This document shows, in pieces, positions 52,001 through 62,554 of a DNA stretch of 64,000 nucleotides. The first letter of the stretch is position 1. Each line of letters starts with the position of its first letter. Both the position numbers and the translations under genes were made by a program. The DNA comes from Symsagittifera roscoffensis (lineage: Eukaryota; Xenacoelomorpha; Acoela; Convolutidae), in contig NC_087067.1 in the NCBI RefSeq assembly GCF_963678635.1, forward strand, positions 50,088,233 to 50,152,232, in the 5' to 3' direction. The notes under the pieces were generated by a model that saw only the letters and a program-made list of their open reading frames with translations, was not told the origin of the DNA and made no database searches.

Positions 52001-54582
52001 CTAGGCTATTAAAGTTTCTGCGCCAAATTAAACTGAAGTCATATATATCGTTTTTTTTTAATGATCCGTTGGGATTACACTTGCGATCTGCATAATGTGT
52101 TATTACGAACCTTCTTTTTTTTCTAAATTAGCTCGCAAATAAAAATGTTCCCTTATTTAGAAATTTCACTGTAGCATTGGAAATTGCATAGCATATGTTC
52201 TCTGCTTTATATGTGACTAGTAATTAGCTATTACTTAATACGTTTTCGTGGCTGAGTGGTCAGGGTGTGAGAACCTTAATCTCTAGGTCACAGGTTCGAA
52301 TCTCAGATATAGCTGATTTTTTTTTGCTAATTTGAGGTTTATTTCAACTTTTTCCTACTACACTTTTTAGACCTGCTTTTTTCTCGTGTTCGTGCTGGTG
52401 TTTGCAAAGCGAAATTTCGCCTCTGTGTTTCGATATGGTAAGTTCAAAACGTTTTTTGATTTCCAGCAGCATTCCTGAAATAATGTGAAAGAAGAACTGA
52501 AAATTGCGGTTACTGTACAAGTTGCGCAAAGGATGCTTTAAAAATTTTTTTTTGTATTTTTGTGCATTAGCTATGGCTTACTTCTAGCTAAATAGTAACA
52601 AAATTGAAAACATTTTCTTCGGGATTTTTTGATTCTTTGAACAACTACAGCTGCAAGCGTTATCAAATCATCATATGGAATTTTTCAGGTTACCAAAATG
52701 CTTTTGAAAACTTGCATTACAATAAATTCATTGTTATTGGCTTCTCCGGTCTAATCGAAGGTAGTTTTTTATGTTGGTGGTAATTTTAGGGGCTTAATAA
52801 CATTCGGCTAATTTCATATCGACTAAGTGACTGAAAAAAGTTTGTGTGCGTGTTTGTGTGTGTTCTTAAGGGAAGGGGTAATATATGCGTTTTGGATTTT
52901 TTCGGCATGAACGGTTTCTGCTCAGGTTTTTCGTCTTTGTTACCGCCTGATAAGTATAAATAATTCATTCAACGATCTGGAGCATCTGGCGTAGAGGTTA
53001 CAGAACTGCTCGAGACGGCAAAAGCTTGTAGTTCAAATCCGACCGGGACCGTTTTTTTTGCAAACTAGAGTTTTTGCACTTTTTCGGACAATCGTCCGTC
53101 TGTTTAATTTTGTCAGCTCAGTTCTCGTAGCACCACGTTTTTTGAAGGATTAGCTTTCCTCCAATTTATTGTAACACCCATGTTTGAGACGACAAAAGCC
53201 GGGAGTTCGATTCTAGTCGACACCTGTTTTTTTTTTTGCAAACTGAATTTTTTCGGCTAGTTTTGATGATAGTCTGTCTATTTATGTCGGCTCTGTATCG
53301 CAGCAAGGATTTTTTTTTCGAAAATTTGTTTTTCAGGTAAATTTTTTTTAAATGTGAAATGAAGTTACCTATTTAACTCGAGTGATTTTTTCGGTTTTTC
53401 AGGAAATTCTTAATAGTTATTCAAGTGTATGTTCTTGGTGTTTGGATTTTTATCGTTTTTTTTTAAGTTCACAACCAAACTTTCTTACCAGATAGAAGAA
53501 ACTTACTCTCCGCGATGAAAAAATAATCAGATGTAAAAAAAAATCGATTGAACTTTGGAGAAGGAAAAATGACCTTTACAACTCTCCGCAGACTATGTTT
53601 GCTAAAAAACCAACCGTTTCTGCTTTTTGGCAAAAAAAATTGAAGAAATGAAAATTTTGGCAAAAAAAGAAATTCGGGAAATGAAAATTTTGGGAACTAT
53701 CTGGAAATTGCAACAATTTTTCATTGCTGGAATTATTTCTTTGATATAAACTTTAGCTCATTGATTCGTAAGTGGTGCTAAAGCCTGCTTCGCCTATATG
53801 GGATGAAAATATGTGTTTGAACGTAATATATATTGATAATTTACGTTCTGGGCGCTGATAAAGCAATTTGGTTTATCAAAAAATGTTGCAAATTCTTGTT
53901 CCAGTGACAAGATATGGAAGAATTCTTTCAGCTTGAGTTCTTTGTCGATATCGTATTCCAACTGGACGTTCATAGTTATGGCGTTTTTCACCTGTGTTTA
54001 TTGTATAGTTAGTGCCAAATTGTTGGCAAAGCTTTTCGGTGAACGAATCTGAATGATGTTAAATAACTTAAAACGAAGTGGGATTTTAGTTTCTCTTTGA
54101 TCTCCACACGTAAAAACCGCTTCCTGAAACCTAATTAACCTGAAATGCAGTTTTTTTGATCGATTAAATTGTTCAAGGTCACCGATATTGCCAACAATTT
54201 GGCATTAACTATACTTTGATTGGTTTTGTGTTTTTAGGCATTTGGCTTTCACAATTCCATGCCCATTTTGATCGGCCTCTTCATCATCTTCCAGTTCATT
54301 TTTGGACCCTACGAAATGATTCTCTCCTTCGCCATGACTCTCTTGTCCAGAAGATTTGAGTTCCAAGCTGACGAATACGCTGTGAAACTGGAACTGGAAG
54401 GAAAATTAGATGACGGAAGCACGAAACTCAAATCAGCACTCATTCAGCTCCAAGTTGACAACCTAGGATTCCCTTACAGCGACTGGTTATATTCTACGTT
54501 TTATTATAGTCACCCACCGATACTGGATCGTCTGAAGGGAATTGATGCGGCGAAAGAAGCTCTGAGTAAGAAGACGGATTGA
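49051..54582 (+). CDS. ZMPSTE24: CAAX prenyl protease 1 (ZMPSTE24 / Ste24), five coding exons
   Basis: Exons 49051-49438, 50700-51056, 51318-51460, 51760-51987 and 54238-54582, all with GT-AG introns (phases 1, 1, 0, 0), give 486 residues against 475 in human. Zinc metalloprotease of the ER/nuclear envelope; it cleaves after prenylated CAAX Cys and matures prelamin A or yeast a-factor. Motifs: [10 protein letters not shown] across exons 1-2, [39 protein letters not shown] across exons 2-3, the HELGH zinc site (51868-51882), [12 protein letters not shown] with the third ligand Glu, and a final GFPYSDWL and [10 protein letters not shown]. Several membrane helices fit the seven-helix barrel. All key residues are present, so it should be functional. 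Confidence 0.95.
49439..50699 (+). other. ZMPSTE24 intron 1
   Basis: Very T-rich on the + strand. It holds a perfect 9-bp hairpin with a 5-nt loop at 49825-49847 (TACCCTTGC / GCAAGGGTA). No exon or repeat family is recognised otherwise. Confidence 0.8.
52241..52350 (+). repeat. tRNA-derived SINE-like copy 1 (intron 4)
   Basis: Has an A-box-like TGGCTGAGTGG (52250-52260) and a B-box-like GGTTCGAATCT (52293-52303), followed by TTTTTTTTTGCTAATTTGAGG. The cloverleaf does not close (T-stem mismatched), so it is not a functional tRNA. Copies 2 and 3 downstream share the T-run and the following GCAAACT-like text. Confidence 0.6.
52371..52437 (+). other. Candidate unassigned exon A in ZMPSTE24 intron 4
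   Basis: A 67-nt stretch between TTTTTAG and GTAAGT-like GTAAGTTC. In phase with exon 4 it encodes a hydrophobic [16 protein letters not shown] segment. It is not needed for the conserved protein, since exon 4 joins perfectly to exon 5. Confidence 0.35.
52689..52760 (+). other. Candidate unassigned exon B in ZMPSTE24 intron 4
   Basis: 72 nt between TTTTTCAG and GTAGTTT. It is in phase after exon A ([14 protein letters not shown]). Including A plus B adds 139 nt, which would shift exon 5 out of frame. Confidence 0.3.
52976..53155 (+). repeat. tRNA-derived SINE-like copy 2 (intron 4)
   Basis: TGGCGTAGAGGTTA (A-box-like) and AGTTCAAATCC (B-box-like) flank GAGACGGCAAAAGC; then come GACCGGGACC, T8, GCAAACTAGAGTTTTTGC, and a tail with CGTCCGTCTGTTTAATTTTG. 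Copy 3 repeats the same order about 175 bp downstream. Confidence 0.7.
53160..53325 (+). repeat. tRNA-derived SINE-like copy 3 (intron 4)
   Basis: GAGACGACAAAAGCCGGGAGTTCGATTCTAGTCGACACC followed by T12, GCAAACTGAATTTTTTCGG and TAGTCTGTCTATTTATGTCGG, clearly homologous to copy 2 in head, T-run and tail. The A-box part is lost, so it is 5'-truncated. Confidence 0.7.
54003..54215. repeat. Inverted repeat / hairpin next to the exon 5 acceptor
   Basis: Arms 54003-54044 and 54171-54215 are imperfectly complementary over about 42 bp (GTATAGTTARTGCCAAATTG and TTGGCAAWR with a TTTCGGTGA-like end), with a 126-nt loop. The right arm ends 22 bp before exon 5. It could be a small MITE or a splicing structure. 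Confidence 0.7.
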
Positions 54583-54683
54583 CTAACCGTCCAAAACCTA
54601 CAGGATGTTGATGCATGAGCTAGAGCAAAATATTCTCATTAAAAGGCATTACATGGCGCGCAAGAGGCATTTTCAATACCTGA

Positions 54684-54689
54684 AATAAA
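54684..54689 (+). terminator. ZMPSTE24 polyadenylation signal
   Basis: AATAAA lies 102 bp after the stop codon and is the first canonical signal in the 3' flank. Confidence 0.65.
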
Positions 54690-55990
54690 TTATATCAAAG
54701 CTCTAAAAACTGAACGACTAGCCCAATAGATTTTTTTTCGAAGTTACAATAGTTACCAGAATAGCCAAAACGATTGATCGAATTAGAATTATTGTATTTA
54801 GAAAAATTCGAGGTTGCCGAACCCAGTAAAACTTTTTTTGCTGATTTGGTTTCTCAATCCATTCTGAGTTTTAGCGAATCTGTAAAGGCTGTTTAAATCG
54901 TGTTGGCCTTGCTAGTATTGTCTGGATTTACTGGATGAATTTAAGAGTGAATTTAAGGGATGATTTTTAATTTTTTTTTTTTGGTTAAACGAGGTTTGGG
55001 ACCTATCAGTTTTTTTGGTGAATTTTTTGAAGCTGGCATGTGCTTAGGACTTGAATGAAAAACTACGAATAATGGCTTCAGGCTGCTCAAAAGAGAAAGG
55101 CGTTGCTCATTGAAAACAGTTTTGAGTGTGCGAAGTAGCGAGTTCAGACTTTTTCAGGTTTACTTTTTGTTTAACAAAATCACTTGATTGCTTGAATTAT
55201 AATTAAATCTAATTTCGTGGCTTTTCCGGCACTCTTGGCCTAAATCAACGTACGTTTGTTGATTTTGGGTGCCACTCTCTTTTCATTTAGTTTCCGTGTT
55301 CTCTCGGGTGAGAGCTCGTGCTGGTCGCCGTCCCACTCCATTGGGGAGATTCTCGCTACCCTCCAGTTCATTTTTGGTTCTTTGCTTTAACTGTCTACAC
55401 ATCATATAAGAATGGTTTTATTGTATCCTACATGCCATTGTAAAGTGTGATCTTAGGTTCATGCCCAAACCCACCATGGCGAAACTCATCTTTTTCCTCT
55501 TAGTAATCTTTTTCAACTTTGTAAAGCTCACCGTCTGTGATTTAGATCGTTATCGATCTGAGTTGTAGTTCAAATTTATAGGGTTATAAAAATATAAATA
55601 CATACAAGGACTTAATTAGGTGTAAGACAAATTTTTTTCTAGGGTGGTTTGTGAAAAAAGTCGATACTTCAATTCTGAATAAATAAGGCTCCAACTTCAA
55701 ATCAATGCATAACTGTGTTAGCTAGCACACACTCTCAATATCAAACTGGCAGGTACTTAAGTAAATCAATCCAGGATTCCAGACAGCACGCACCGATGGC
55801 GCCAATAAACAAACTCAACTAACTCAAAACTATTCATCATATGAAGTGTATATATATGTCATTCCCTTGAGTTTACTAATTTTTGTTTTAAAATTAAAGT
55901 TACACCAAAACAGTAATTGGGTTGAGTTTTAGACCAGCGGTCCGCCCTCTCTCTGGGCATAAAGTTTAACAGTTTTGGTTCCGAGTTTTA
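54690..55990. other. Intergenic, nothing recognised
   Basis: A/T-rich sequence between the host gene and the minus-strand gypsy relic. I see no conserved frame, tRNA or repeat family. Its right part may hold the 3' UTR of the gypsy relic, whose LTR I could not delimit. Confidence 0.6.
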
Positions 55991-56390
55991 GTTCCGCCGA
56001 TATCCGATGGCACGTCCGAACTTAGTTGGTATCCCGTTCTCTCGCTCTTTCCCCCTTCTTTTGCCCCTCCTTGAAGATACTATCGATTATCACTCCACCG
56101 AGTTTCGTCACCGCCGTTCGCTTCCTCGAACTTTTCTGCGACCCCGTTTCATCCGAGTCTTGGCTGGAATATGGCACCAGTTGCTGCTTCCTAGGTCGTC
56201 CAGCCTACTTCTTCGATCCATTCGCGCTCCTAGTCGCTCCCTCTTCGCTACGTTTGGGGCACTATTCGCTCTTTCCGTAATTACCGCGTCGCATTTATTC
56301 GCTCCCTTTACTATGCTATTGTCCGCGGCATTGTTCTTCTCCATCGGCGTTTTTTTGGCCAAAATATGGGGAACCACCGCTTGAGATTGG

Positions 56391-56915
56391 TCAGGTCGCT
56401 TCCGTCGCTTGCTGTTCCGCCGCCTTTTTACCGGCCAATCGTAACGGCTCGTATTCAAAGGTTGAATCTGAATCATCATCATCGTCCCAGTTTTGTGATT
56501 TTGATCGTGGCTGGCTTTTAGAACGTGTGGTCTTGGACTGAGGAAGGCGTTCTTTGTTCAGCTTTCGCCTAACATCCTCAACTGTAGGAGGCTTCAAATA
56601 CTTCCCCTTAAGCAATAGCTTTTTCAGCGCCCGGTTAGCTTTTTCCGCCACACCGCTTTTCCTAAGCGAAGACCCATTTTCTAGAGTCAAGAAATGTTTA
56701 GATTCTTTAACGACTTTCTTATTTAACAGTTTGTACCTTCGATTTCGGTCTTTAATCCGTTGGAACACTAGCTCCGTCCGCTGTCTATTCGACAGGTCTT
56801 CAGTTTTAAGGTTCCTGGCGCCTTTGGAGACAATGCCCTTGCTCGCCCCTTTGGCGTCTTGAGAGTCTCCAGATCTACTGACCAGCTGGTCGTCCGCCAA
56901 CCTTCTGTTCAACAT
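56391..56915 (-). pseudogene. C-terminal pol tail of minus-strand Ty3/gypsy relic
   Basis: A 174-codon minus-strand frame, very basic and then acidic (WDDDDDSDSTFEYEPLRL). It follows the integrase pieces in order. A charged tail after integrase is usual for Ty3 pol. No chromodomain or other fold is recognised. Confidence 0.55.
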
Positions 56916-57770
56916 CGTACTCGTACAAATTGGTCTGTTGGGTGGGGCATTCGATTAGTGCGTGGATCTTCAGTATCTAAACATGCAGATTTTTGTTTCC
57001 ACACTTTCGCCCAGTGAAGGTTTTGTAGCGACGGTTTTTTCGTGATGTTCCTTAAGACCGTGTTGTCCTCCCGGCCGTAGTGTGCCTCGAAGGACGTGAT
57101 TTTTAGTGTAGTATCTGGTACAAATCTGATGGCGCTAAGTGCGCGTATTACCATTGAATCTAGATTTTCGCGATCTTTTTCTTTCGCATAGGCCAAAACA
57201 AAATTATTTCAACTACCTATCGTGCGTTCTACGCAGCCGGTGGCTCAATGATCGTTTTACTTGCGAGTAAGTGATTTGTATTCCCTCGGTATTACAAAAC
57301 GATTTTATTTCTTTTGGCGTAAAAATAGACCCTGGATCCATGTAAGTTTTCCTTGACTCTCCATCGTGGGAAATGTAGTTTTTCAGAAAGTTTAGAACCT
57401 TATCGCTTTTGTTATTAAATATCATAGCCGACGCTCATCGTGAAAACCGGTCCACCGCGACTAGAACGTGTTTGTCCGATTCATTTAAATATTCAATAGG
57501 GCCCCAAAAATCTAATTGTAAGCATTCGTTCGGCTCCTTAGGTTCATAAATTTTGCCAATGTCGCCTTTAGCGCACGTTGGTTTCAGACTTTTACCTGCA
57601 GCGGTACACTCTTGGCATCCGTCGGCGGCGGCCACCAAACTCCGGGGGAGGTACGGAAACCACACGTCCAGTGCTGCGTCAAACATTCGTCCGTGGTGGA
57701 AGCTGAATGCTATTGACCACCGCAGTCTTAAGGGTCATAGGCATGACTAGCCGTTCGTCCACCCGCAAAC
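56909..57770 (-). pseudogene. Integrase of minus-strand Ty3/gypsy relic
   Basis: Three broken minus-strand frames read in order. The first has a zinc-domain CQECTAAGKSLKP with LQLDFWGPIEYL (first catalytic Asp) and VAVDRFSR. The second has YMDPGSIFTPKEIKSFCNTEG, where the Asp-x-Gly-Ser motif gives the second Asp. The third has ALSAIRFVPDTTLKITSFEAHYGRE, the end of the core. Upstream, RVDERLVMPMTLKTAVV with an HHGRM-like stretch in a further frame completes the N-terminus. Frameshifts make it inactive. It is a different family from the giant element. Confidence 0.8.
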
Positions 57771-57801
57771 AATTCTTTTTGATGTAAAAATCGTGCGTGT
57801 G

Positions 57802-58245
57802 TTAGCCGAGATATGCTCCAATCGCTCGGACTTTCCGGTCCAGATGAGGGTCTTTTGCCTCCACCTTAAACCCCTCATTTGGGGCCTGGGTTAACTTTAG
57901 GCTAAAGAGTTCGGGCCGGGTGTCACTTTTGCGAACCTTTTTACAATCCCGTGAGATGACCGACATCACTACGTTCGCTGGGTAAGCCGGTGGAAATATC
58001 TTCCCTCCAAACGCTAATGGAATTGAAGTTACAGTGTTACGTTTGACGTCACTCAATCCCGTTGTCATCGCCTCCAATCGCGCATCCGCCACCTCAATTT
58101 CGCTACTGCTCCCGCTCGTGATATCTGGATGTCGTAATAAAAGTGTATTAAACTTCTTAAGAATTTCTAACTCACTCAATTGACACCCAGTAATGGATTG
58201 GACTACCTTAGCGCCTCTTCGGTCGTGATTCGGTGACCTAACCAT
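57802..58245 (-). pseudogene. RNase H-integrase linker region of gypsy relic (unrecognised)
   Basis: A 147-codon minus-strand frame between the RT and integrase pieces. RNase H catalytic motifs are not visible. It is probably the tether region plus rearranged RNase H sequence. Confidence 0.4.
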
Positions 58246-58288
58246 TTACATTCTTTTCTTGTGAACTTTTATTTCTCCATTTGCAGCG

Positions 58289-58480
58289 CTATATTTTCTT
58301 TATCCACTTTTTCAGGATTTTCTTGACCAACGCGATATGCTCGATCTCGGAACCTTTAGTTATTAAGATATCGTCAATGGAAGCGTGCACAGAGGGAAAG
58401 TCTGAGACTATCGTGTCCATGACACCTTGGAGTTGCGCAGGCTCTACCGATGATTGATGGTCGACAGCCCCCAATTGCAT
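58289..58480 (-). pseudogene. RT motif B-C fragment of gypsy relic
   Basis: The minus strand reads EPAQLQGVMDTIV, then VHASIDDILI and EIEHIALVKKILKKW, i.e. the end of motif B, the catalytic xDD as IDDI, and the following helix of a Ty3 RT. Fingers and motif A are missing: sequence passes directly from protease into this segment. Confidence 0.8.
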
Positions 58481-58690
58481 TGATTTCTAGCTGAGTTGTC
58501 CATCCATTGGAGTGAAGGGTCCCCATCATCTTCAAGGGGTTATTTCCATAATCCCTGACTTGGTCGTCCTTCGGATCTATGGACTGGAGCTGCACGTTCT
58601 GCTTCCCTAAGGTACGTTTTAGTTCTCTGATGGTGAAAATGGATATAGGCGATCCGCTGTCGATCCGGGCCTGCGCTGCGTGGAATGTCC
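58374..58690 (-). pseudogene. Aspartic protease of gypsy relic
   Basis: The minus strand reads ARIDSGSPISIFTIRELKRT (DSG active site), DYGNNPLKMMGTLHSNG and CRPSIIGR (the C-terminal I-I-G motif). After IIGR the frame runs out of register into the RT motif B region, marking an internal deletion of the RT fingers. Confidence 0.75.
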
Positions 58691-58725
58691 ATTAGTTTTC
58701 AATGCTAATTTCGCACCCGCTACTT

Positions 58726-59600
58726 TCAACAATCTTCCTTTCTCAGTTTGATCGACATAACAATGTAGTCATTCGAACTATCTGAGTCCCAGCGGTGGAC
58801 TGCTTCATTTGGATCGTTCAACCATCCGACCGAGCTTCCGTAGTGCGATGCGTTCTCGTCCTGGTCCTGTTGAGGATCTCCACATGCCTCGACATGTTCG
58901 CTTGTAGTGTCCGGTTTTTCTACAGAAATGGCAAGAAACATTTTTTCGCCGGGCACATCTCGATTGTTTTCTCTGAGGGCTCCTCTGCCACCCCGATGAT
59001 ATGGGCGTCGGTAACCACCGCGAATCGCTCTCACCGGTTCCGTTTTTATCTGAAGCGCCGGCGCCGTAGCGAGTCCTCCACCGGAAACGTTGTAAGTTTT
59101 GGCGTAGTTATCCCCTCGCTCGTTCGATAGTGCAATCTGGTTAACTTCATCCGGAGTCTTAGTAGATCGACAGAGTTCCGTTTGCGCCTCCTTATTCGAC
59201 ACATATAAATAAGTCCTGTAGAATCCTTCGCTCTAGCGTTCCCAGTTCGCAACTTGCCGCTAGTCCGCTTAGTTCTGAATGAAACATTTCTAACGTCTCC
59301 CCGTCCCTCTGTTTTCTAGACAATAATTGATAGGTTTCGAACGTCTCGTTCCTTTCCTTTCTGAAAACGCTCTCGAACTCATCCAGCACACTGAGATATC
59401 TCGTCGTTGCCAAGTCCAAGTGGGGCTTCCGATTGTGGAGCTCATCATGACCCCGCTCCCCCAGGCAAAGATAAGATTTGACTAGAGGGTCTGCTCCGCC
59501 TCTACACGATTTTTTCCTTGCACCTCCTCCGGCAGCGCCGCAATTCGAGTTGCTGTCAACTTCCGAGCGAAATAAAACGGCGTAGGATTAAATGCATGCT
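58726..59600 (-). pseudogene. Gag of minus-strand gypsy relic
   Basis: The minus strand reads LCLGERGHDELH, TYQLLSRKQRDGETLEMFHS and ELSGLAASCELGTLERRILQ (capsid type), then KEAQTELCRSTKTPDEVNQIALSNERG, a Gly/Arg-rich stretch, and in another frame CHFCRKTGHYKRTC, a CCHC knuckle. At least two frame changes and stops are present. Confidence 0.75.
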
Positions 59601-60015
59601 TTTCTATTTCTTTGTTATTAAATCATTGTTTCGGTTTTTCATTGGGTATTTGCGTACGCATTTTTAAAGACCTTGAAAATCGTCAAAAGAGTGGTTCGAT
59701 CAAAGAAATTTACAGATAGATTTTTAAGATTGCTGCTTAATGAAGGAACTTCAAACAAGGCTGCTTAGATTAGTTTCGAAACCTTTACAAGTTACTCGTT
59801 TTCGTTTTGATTTTAGAAAATGAGAGCTATCAAAACCAAATTGAATTGTATCAAGATGTCAGTAATTGAATTGCTTGCTTCAGAAACTATACATTTTTTC
59901 CGATTTGATTAAAACAATCAAACTAAATTAATAATTTCAAGGTTTCAAAATTTGAAAATCTTACTTCAAGAGTTTTTACCTGTTTGCCAGCCAACCTTTA
60001 TTACGGTTCCTTGAC

Positions 60016-60115
60016 ATTCTACACTATTTCCATCTACCCTGTGCTAATCTACCCTATACTATTCTATCCTGCATGCTAATCTACCCTTTTCCAATCTACC
60101 CTATACCATTCTACA
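60016..60115 (-). repeat. Left inverted array flanking MULE relic
   Basis: Six or so imperfect copies of CTAATCTACCCTATA, the reverse complement of the unit in the right array. It lies left of the transposase relic. Confidence 0.8.
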
Positions 60116-60459
60116 TAATAATTAAAGCAATTGAAACTTAGCCCATCCTCTTGAAGAACCCGAAACAGCTTATTTTCGAACAAATCAAAGAACCATTAAT
60201 TGTGATCAAAGAATAATTGACGCACGTGAACAAAATATCAAAGCAACGTAAAATTGTTCAAAATGGAAATGAGTTCAAAGCATGAACGAACCGAATTTTG
60301 AATCCAATTTTGCTATAGAAATGCGTTGCGGCGATTTCTTAAACAAACAAAGTCATATCACATCAAGTCCATATATCTTAGCGGATAATATATGTGTTTC
60401 AAAACCAAAAGTTTCAAAGATCAAACCGCTAAGTCAAATTTTGAATGAAATTCGGAAAT

Positions 60460-61650
60460 TATTGAAGGTTTGAATAGTTTATCACAAAAAGAGGGGTAGA
60501 CCCCCGAGTAAATTGCATAAAGTTTGATAAAATAAACAAAATTAGGAATGACTTAATTGCGCGAGAGAATACAAATATTTCGAAATAGTCTTTGTTGAAA
60601 TTGTTGCAAATTTTTCTCACTTTCTCATTCAATTCCCTCAACTTCTTGCGACTGGAGTTGCTGTTTCCCACATTGCTTTCATTATATTGAATTTTTGATT
60701 GGCAGCATCCAATTTGATTTGTTCCAGAAAGGTGTGAATGGATGGGTGGTTTCTTTTAAAGAGAGTAGCACAGCCACGATGCCAGCCTTCTACAGCATTT
60801 GTGGTCCTTATTAATCCAGCAGCTGCTTCTTCGGAACGATTCCAAAGGTTTACTGGAAAGAGAGGGTCGCGAGAATTCCTTTCGATGGTTTCGCCTTGGA
60901 TGTAGGTGCATTGGAAGTATGAGGCTACCTCATCAAGTTTTCAGTGATGTTGTCGTCGAGATCAAATTGGTCACACTTTTTCGATCTCCTCAATAACCAA
61001 ATCGAAAGCAGCATTGACCATTTCAACTGGTACAAAACTGAGTGCTGTGACTAAGCGCAATGACAAATTGAGTTCGTGATTAGTTTCTTAGTCTCTTTAG
61101 GCCCACATCGTTTATTTTCCGGTTGAACGCCTGACATAAATGAAAATAGCAGTCTTTAAGCAACGTTCCGGTATGACTAGCGAAAGCATTTAGTGCTGCG
61201 CGTCCAAAATTGAGGAGAATCCTGTGAGGATCGGTGTTTTCGGTAATGGCTGATAATCCCTTCTCACCCTTTTTTGTGTGCTCTCTTTTGTTTGGCAAAA
61301 ATGCATAATTGCAGGGGCGTTAAAACCAGCGAGTTGAATGTGGATGCTGTAAAGTTGATAAAATCGAATAGGGCAAACTTTGAATGTTCCGTCACACAGC
61401 CAAACATCTCGATGTAATATCAAACTCTGGATTTTGTCGCGATCTCCATTCTTTGTTTCCTGTTTTTTGGTAACCTCGTGGCCACCGATTACAAGCCTTC
61501 TCTGATTCTGTTGGGATAGACACCAAGAAATTTGACTCATTTTGGTAAATGTCATTCCAAGGAAAACTGATATAATGACGTAGTTTTTGTTTCATTTTTG
61601 TACGTGATATTGAAAATTGGGGATTAAGACCTGTTAATTGAATCAAATTT
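60460..61650 (-). pseudogene. MULE-type transposase, decayed
   Basis: Minus-strand pieces in order: WLCDGTFKVCPIRFYQLYSIH (the DGTFk block holding the first catalytic Asp), NAPAIMHFCQTKEST, then a degraded DxE region (DPHRILLNFGRAALNAF), DCYFHLCQAFNRKINDVGLKRL (the C-x-FH motif), and, around 60690-60850, WNRSEEAAAGLIRTTNAVEGWHR followed by a NHPSIHTFLEQI block. This is the typical MULE/FLYWCH-associated transposase order. Several frameshifts, and the second catalytic Asp not visible in its usual DFE context. Confidence 0.8.
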
Positions 61651-61828
61651 CAGAATTTGAGGCTCAAATTGCGATTTAGTCTGTTGAACAATTTCCTTAA
61701 GTGAAAGACTCAAATTGAGTCCAAAAATTTAGACTCAAACGAATTAACACGTGCTGCTAGCTTTCCGATTCTAATAAGGACTTTGTAAGATTACATTAAC
61801 TATGCGCCAAATCGACACAGGTTAAACT

Positions 61829-61970
61829 GGTATATAGGGCAGATTAGTATAGGGTAGATTAGTCTAGAGTAGATTAGTATAGGGTAGATTGGCTTAGGGT
61901 AGAGTAGTATGTAGGGTATAATGGCATAGGGTAGAATGGTATAGGGTAGTTTGGAATAAGGTAGATTGTC
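61829..61970 (+). repeat. Right inverted array flanking MULE relic
   Basis: Eight to nine imperfect copies of TATAGGGTAGATTAG with a period of about 15-17 bp, in opposite orientation to 60016-60115. Confidence 0.8.
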
Positions 61971-62317
61971 CTGCCACCTATATTGCTACTTGCAAACCTA
62001 CAGACGCTATCGAAATAACTTTCAATATTTCAAAGGTTTCAAACGTTGAAAAACTTACTTCAAGAATTTTAAACTGCTTGCGAACCAACCTATTTTGCTG
62101 TAGAATATGAAATTCTAGGCTAACCTAAGTAGTGCGTGGACACATTCCTGTGACTAGAGCGCTGTAACCCTCCCCTTTTTGTCTCCCCTCGGATTGTACG
62201 CGCTACCATACATAAATAGCTTCTGCCCCAGTTCGGCCTCGCTTATGCCCGGCGACGTAGTTCCATTTAGGAGGGTTCAGGTCACTTCGGTACTCGTAGA
62301 TATGCACACCGTGTAGT

Positions 62318-62554
62318 TCAGCCAAAGGTAGGAAGGGTGTTCATCTCATGAAGCACTATTTTTCCTCTCCTGTAAAGTGTGTTGTCAGTCATTGTGAACG
62401 GGGCAGCTTTACGCTTAAACGCCTTCCGTTGAGGATTACTTAGGTCGGTAAGGGGCTTACGATCCCCCGTTATTACAGCCCCGCGATAATCGACTATTTT
62501 CTTGTATGTTTCGAACTTCATGGTTTGCGAGAGTTGGGATTGATTAAAGCGCAC
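62318..62554 (-). pseudogene. Pol fragment (pre-integrase region), second gypsy relic
   Basis: 78 codons on the minus strand: NPQRKAFKRKAAPFTMTDNTLYRRGK resembles the segment just before the integrase zinc domain (arginine-rich helix, then LYRR). It fits, in order and strand, with the protease/RT copy at 63639-64000. Confidence 0.5.

Noticed and set aside
52241..52320. A functional tRNA gene
   Set aside because: A- and B-box-like strings are present but the T-stem and acceptor stem do not pair; it fits a SINE or pseudogene better.
56007..56384. + strand 125-codon frame with a hydrophobic C-terminus
   Set aside because: It overlaps the minus-strand gypsy tail, has no recognisable family, and its leucine/phenylalanine richness follows from the base composition.
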